From Halovenus sp. (lineage in GTDB: Archaea; Halobacteriota; Halobacteria; Halobacteriales; Haloarculaceae), in the NCBI GenBank assembly GCA_003551945.1, contig PUNZ01000003.1, forward strand, positions 1 through 9,675: 9,675 nucleotides of DNA, given 5' to 3'. The notes below the pieces were generated by a model. It was not told the origin of the DNA. It saw only the letters and a list, made by a program, of their open reading frames with translations, and did no database searches. Both the position numbers and the translations under genes were made by a program. Positions 7,034-9,675 of the stretch are shown here, in pieces (the stretch's first letter is position 1; every line of letters begins with the position of its first letter).

Positions 7034-8149
7034 ATGACTGCCGATAATCCGGGGGACCGCACAGAGGGACTCGAAGCACCCCATCGTGAGCAAACGGGTG
7101 ATGAACACACAAGAAACTGGCACGAAAATGGAACGGTTGGGGGATATGCCGACCTCGTCGAGCAGGCTGAAGATGGTCTGTATCTCATCGATAGTGCAGG
7201 GACTTTTACGTTGGTCAACCAGGCGTTCGTTGAGTTAACTGAGTATGAGCGAACTGAGTTGGTGGGTGCTGACCCGACGCTCGTCCTGGGGGAGGCCGAC
7301 TTTGCTGAGTTCAACCGAAAAATTCAGGCCGTAATGCGGTCAGACTCTTCCGCAGGTTCGATTTTGACGACCGTCGTTACGAAGTCAGGACAACACAAAC
7401 CGGTCGAGGTTCGGTTCAGTTTACGAGAGACCGAGGGTGGTGAGTACGGGGGGCTTGCGGGTGTCGCACGCGATATCCGTGCGCGCCGGCATCGTGAACA
7501 GAAACTCGATGTACTGAGTCGCGTCTTGCGGCATAACGTCAGAAATAAGCTCAATCTCATTTTTGGTCACGCATCGATTCTCAAAGAGTCTGACAACGAA
7601 CAGTATCACCGAGCAGCAGAACAGATTGAGAGCGCGGCATCAGAGCTGATGAGCCTGAGTGAGAAAGCACGAACCGCACAGACGGAAGTGGGATTCAATC
7701 CCTCTGACGATTATCAGACTGACTTGGTCGAGTTAACGGAGCATCTAGCCGTCAAGTTCCGTCGGGAGTATCCAGCGGCTCGCATCAAGACCAGCCTCCC
7801 CGAAGAAGTTGTTGCGGATGTCCCGGAATCATATCGAATTGCCGTTTCGGAACTCATTGAGAATGCCATCGAACACAATCTGGAGTCACAACCACTCGTT
7901 CGGATTCAAGTGACAGCGAATGACAGCACAATCCAGACCGTTGTCGAAGACGAGTGTCCGCCAATCCGTGAGAGCGATATCGAAGCTATCAACACTGGAC
8001 AAGAGACACCACTCGTCCACTCTGTTGGGATCGGTCTTTGGTTGGCAAACTGGGTCTCGGATACCGTTGGTGGGAGACTACAGCTAGAGCGGCGAGAAGA
8101 CGGAGCAGGGAACAGAGCGACGATTATTCTGTATGATACTGGACGATAG
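7034..8149 (+). CDS. PAS-domain sensor histidine kinase, cytosolic, haloarchaeal type
   Basis: The 371 residues have no membrane segment. Residues 1-35 are polar and probably disordered. A PAS domain spans about 36-150, from GYADLVEQAEDGLYLID to the closing GVARDIRAR. The phospho-acceptor region is LSRVLRHNVRNKLN with His167, the RHNVRN variant common in haloarchaeal kinases. The HATPase domain (about 225-370) has a good N box, SELIENAIEHN (272-282, Asn277), and a good G2 region, GIGLWLANW (332-340). The G1 box is unusual: where DxGxG is expected it reads Asp306-Glu-Cys-Pro-Pro310, with neither glycine. The kinase may bind ATP differently or weakly. The input signal is unknown, and no response regulator is encoded nearby. 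The ATG at 7034 lacks a clear TATA at leaderless spacing; AAATTA near 6987 or read-through from the stress gene could supply transcription. Confidence 0.9.
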   Translation: MTADNPGDRTEGLEAPHREQTGDEHTRNWHENGTVGGYADLVEQAEDGLYLIDSAGTFTLVNQAFVELTEYERTELVGADPTLVLGEADFAEFNRKIQAVMRSDSSAGSILTTVVTKSGQHKPVEVRFSLRETEGGEYGGLAGVARDIRARRHREQKLDVLSRVLRHNVRNKLNLIFGHASILKESDNEQYHRAAEQIESAASELMSLSEKARTAQTEVGFNPSDDYQTDLVELTEHLAVKFRREYPAARIKTSLPEEVVADVPESYRIAVSELIENAIEHNLESQPLVRIQVTANDSTIQTVVEDECPPIRESDIEAINTGQETPLVHSVGIGLWLANWVSDTVGGRLQLERREDGAGNRATIILYDTGR

Positions 8150-8161
8150 CTGACCGACGCG

Positions 8162-9130
8162 TTACATATATCCGAGGTCGCGGAGACGCTCCATTAAATC
8201 CTCTTTGTCCTGTGCCCGACCAGCACGCTCAGTGGTTCGTTCAAGGTCCTGATGCCATGCGGGTTGTGTTGCACTGCGCTCTGTACTGACCTCGCTTCCC
8301 AGGGAGCGAAAGCCGTCAAAGTATTTGGGTGAGACGGGGATATCATCGACAGAGAGGTCATTTGGCAGGTCATTCGAATCAGCCGGGACATGACCGGTGG
8401 GATAGCCATCGACACTTTCAGGAACGATAACATCCCAGAAGGCATCCCAGACAGCAGGTTCATCAAACTGCAAAATAGGTTGGATGCGGTCATGTGGCGG
8501 GTAGATATCCGGGTCATGGCGCGGTGAGAAAAACGTCTCAGCTGCACGGGCATCCTGTTCATCCCAGCGGACACCTGAGAAGATACCGTCGATATCGTAC
8601 TGTTCAAGCGCATTGTTGAGTGCAACAGTCTTCAACAGATGATTTCCGACGTAGGTATCAAGCAAGAATGGAAACGACTCCTCTTCGTATTCCAAAAGCG
8701 TCCGAACGTGGTGTTGGTTTTGCTCGTTAAGGGCTGCAATTGGAATATCATCACCAGGCGTGATTGTATTGTTATCAACATACCTGCCCACGTCCTCGTT
8801 TTGGGCATAGATGAGTTCAGTCTCCCACTCGTCTGCCCAGTGAGCGATAAAATCATGAACGGCATCGAAGTGCTGGTAATGGTCGATGAAGATTGCGGGC
8901 GGGAGGTCATAGCCAAACTCTTCAGCAACTTCGTTGAGGATATACAGAACGAGCGTCGAGTCCTTTCCACCCGTCCAGAGAACTGCTGGCCGTTCATAGG
9001 TTTCAAGCCCTGTTTTTGTGACCGCAACAGCCTGTTCGAGTTTAGCCTCTAGCGTTGGATAGTCTGAGGGATCCTCATTCGTTCCAGCCGAGTAGTCGAC
9101 ACTGACGTACGAGGGGAAGGAAGTACTCAT
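8162..9130 (-). CDS. PP-loop ATPase of the PAPS-reductase/CysD superfamily, lacking cysteines
   Basis: A soluble, acidic 322-residue protein of the adenine-nucleotide alpha-hydrolase fold. The PP loop is VLWTGGKDSTLVL (50-62), followed by the strand PAIFIDHYQHFDAVHDF (78-94). GVRWDEQDARAAETFFSPR (186-204) resembles the RxDE...RA...FSxR stretch of CysD, the small ATP-sulfurylase subunit. The sequence contains no cysteine, so it lacks the catalytic ECGxH cysteine of PAPS/APS reductases and the cysteine clusters of 4Fe-4S relatives such as DndC. A reductase activity is therefore unlikely; ATP-dependent adenylylation is the plausible chemistry, with substrate unknown. No CysN GTPase partner is in the window. 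It ends in a charged helix (RLRDLGYM). The ATG at 9130 follows a TATA box and tandem repeats. Its stop lies 12 bp from that of the convergent kinase gene. Database names such as PAPS reductase family protein should be read as fold only. Confidence 0.85.
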   Translation of the reverse strand: MSTSFPSYVSVDYSAGTNEDPSDYPTLEAKLEQAVAVTKTGLETYERPAVLWTGGKDSTLVLYILNEVAEEFGYDLPPAIFIDHYQHFDAVHDFIAHWADEWETELIYAQNEDVGRYVDNNTITPGDDIPIAALNEQNQHHVRTLLEYEEESFPFLLDTYVGNHLLKTVALNNALEQYDIDGIFSGVRWDEQDARAAETFFSPRHDPDIYPPHDRIQPILQFDEPAVWDAFWDVIVPESVDGYPTGHVPADSNDLPNDLSVDDIPVSPKYFDGFRSLGSEVSTERSATQPAWHQDLERTTERAGRAQDKEDLMERLRDLGYM

Positions 9131-9131
9131 T

Positions 9132-9151
9132 TCTAATTATATCTAATTATA
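9132..9151 (-). repeat. Tandem 10-bp direct repeat at the start site of the PP-loop gene
   Basis: Two adjacent identical copies of TCTAATTATA (plus-strand reading; 9132-9141 and 9142-9151) end one base before the ATG. With the TATA box at 9159-9164 the predicted transcript start falls inside the repeat. The period is about one helical turn, so a protein could bind both copies on the same DNA face. It could be an operator or simply an AT-rich initially melted region. Confidence 0.6.
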
Positions 9152-9158
9152 GATTTGG

Positions 9159-9164
9159 TTATAA
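9159..9164 (-). promoter_or_regulatory. TATA box of the PP-loop gene
   Basis: TTATAA, preceded on the minus strand by an A/C-rich stretch where the BRE would be, is centred about 31 bases upstream of the ATG at 9130. The predicted transcript start near 9134 gives a leader of only a few bases. It supports transcription independent of the upstream acetyltransferase gene. Confidence 0.5.
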
Positions 9165-9199
9165 GGGTTTGGGGCAACACAGAGATAGCTCTCGTCGGG

Positions 9200-9222
9200 A
9201 AAACAGTCGGTTAGAAGAACCG
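9200..9222 (-). terminator. Weak hairpin and T4 run after the acetyltransferase gene
   Basis: Ten bases past the TAG of the acetyltransferase gene the minus strand reads CGGTT, a 5-base loop CTTCT, then AACCG, then ACTG and TTTT. The stem is only 5 bp and the T run is short, so this is a weak candidate terminator before the PP-loop gene promoter. Confidence 0.25.
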
Positions 9223-9231
9223 CAAGCGAAC

Positions 9232-9675
9232 CTACCTCCCGGTATCGTATTTGTACGTTACCTCGTCCGGGTCGATACCAAAATCTTCCGGCGTCTCTTC
9301 CGGTTCTTCTTGTTCACGTTCCGGGTGAGCGCCTTTGAAGGCATCGCGGAGATGCTGTGGCATCCGAAACCGCTCAGGGTCAACCTGCAGTGGGACAGCA
9401 TCAGGGTCAAGGTCCGCTCGCTTTTCTTCCAGCCTATCCTGCAAAACTGCAGGGAGCTTTTCGGGTGGCAATCGCGTAAATCCAAACTGTGACAGATACT
9501 GGTCGGCACTGGTGAGCGAATAGACGACATCGAAATTGCGGTCGCGTGCCGTTGTTACGAGTCGCTCGACTACATGCGCCCCGACGCCCTGCTCTCGCCA
9601 CTGTTTGAGGACACCGATACTCGTCAGTTCACAAATTTCTCCGTCATCGGTTTTGTGAATCCGAATTCGACCGAA
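9232..9675 (-). CDS. GNAT family N-acetyltransferase, C-terminal part
   Basis: The minus-strand frame is open from the window edge at 9675 to a TAG at 9232-9234 (147 codons), so the N-terminus is missing. The visible part begins inside the GNAT fold: GEICELTSIGVLKQW, then the acetyl-CoA pyrophosphate-binding Q/RxxGxG/A motif as REQGVGA (Arg27-Ala33 of the fragment, near 9577-9597). The alpha-helix VVERLVTTARDR and the strand DVVYSLTS follow, and then YLSQFGFTRLP, the usual closing FGF element. These acyltransferases move an acetyl group from acetyl-CoA to an amine. The substrate cannot be told here, although the ExCELTSI/FGF pattern is reminiscent of N-acetylglutamate-synthase-like GNATs. About 70 residues continue past the fold, rich in Glu, Asp, Pro and Arg, probably a haloarchaeal C-terminal extension. 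An internal ATG-like start near 9471 would drop the catalytic core and is not credible. Confidence 0.88.
   Translation of the reverse strand, partial: FGRIRIHKTDDGEICELTSIGVLKQWREQGVGAHVVERLVTTARDRNFDVVYSLTSADQYLSQFGFTRLPPEKLPAVLQDRLEEKRADLDPDAVPLQVDPERFRMPQHLRDAFKGAHPEREQEEPEETPEDFGIDPDEVTYKYDTGR

Noticed and set aside
8639..9052. Plus-strand open frame of 137 codons opposite the PP-loop gene
   Set aside because: Antisense shadow with no recognisable motif; the minus-strand frame holds an intact PP loop and conserved fold elements.
8162..9130. Reading the PP-loop protein as DndC of a DNA phosphorothioation or defence system
   Set aside because: DndC-type proteins carry Fe-S cysteines and sit with dnd genes; this protein has no cysteine and no such neighbours.
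9232..9471. A separate small 79-residue acidic protein starting near 9471
   Set aside because: The frame continues upstream to the window edge with a GNAT acetyl-CoA motif, so this is only the C-terminal end of that larger gene.

Overview
The window looks like a stretch of ordinary haloarchaeal (class Halobacteria) chromosome. The evidence is the proteins themselves: an archaeal-type S-adenosylmethionine synthetase, an archaeal Cdc48/VAT-type AAA ATPase, a short ThiI without a rhodanese domain, a soluble PAS kinase with a haloarchaeal-style RHNVRN phospho-acceptor box, acid-rich proteins, and TATA/BRE promoters set for leaderless or nearly leaderless mRNAs. By eye the G+C is only moderate (a little above half), lower than most haloarchaea. 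That would suit a Haloquadratum-like or other low-GC lineage, but the genus cannot be settled from this sequence.

Layout. Positions 1-5954 carry five minus-strand genes. In transcription order they are a Cdc48-type ATPase (3732-5954), SAM synthetase (2445-3647), ThiI tRNA sulfurtransferase (1171-2376), a haloarchaeal conserved protein (484-1092) and the start of a DUF368 membrane protein (1-365, cut by the window edge). Gaps are 68-118 bp. At least mat and thiI have their own TATA boxes, so this is a same-strand housekeeping run rather than a tight operon. Positions 5955-6110 are a divergent intergenic region holding a perfect 9-bp inverted repeat. On the plus strand follow a tandem universal stress protein (6111-6977) and a PAS histidine kinase (7034-8149), 56 bp apart. 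The kinase runs tail to tail, with a 12-bp gap, into a minus-strand PP-loop ATPase of the PAPS-reductase/CysD fold (8162-9130). Upstream of that gene are a TATA box and a tandem 10-bp AT-rich repeat. The C-terminal part of a GNAT acetyltransferase (9232-9675) closes the window.

How the genes fit. There are two loose themes. One is stress and protein quality control: Cdc48 unfoldase and stress protein transcribed divergently, then a cytosolic sensor kinase. The other is sulfur and methyl-donor chemistry: SAM synthetase, ThiI and the PP-loop protein. Nothing requires these genes to act together.

No mobile element, CRISPR array, RNA gene or defence cassette was seen, and I found no convincing new multi-gene system. 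The better leads are the inverted repeat between cdc48 and the stress-protein gene, the cysteine-free PAPS-reductase-fold protein with its tandem promoter repeat, and the kinase whose ATP-lid G1 box has lost both glycines.
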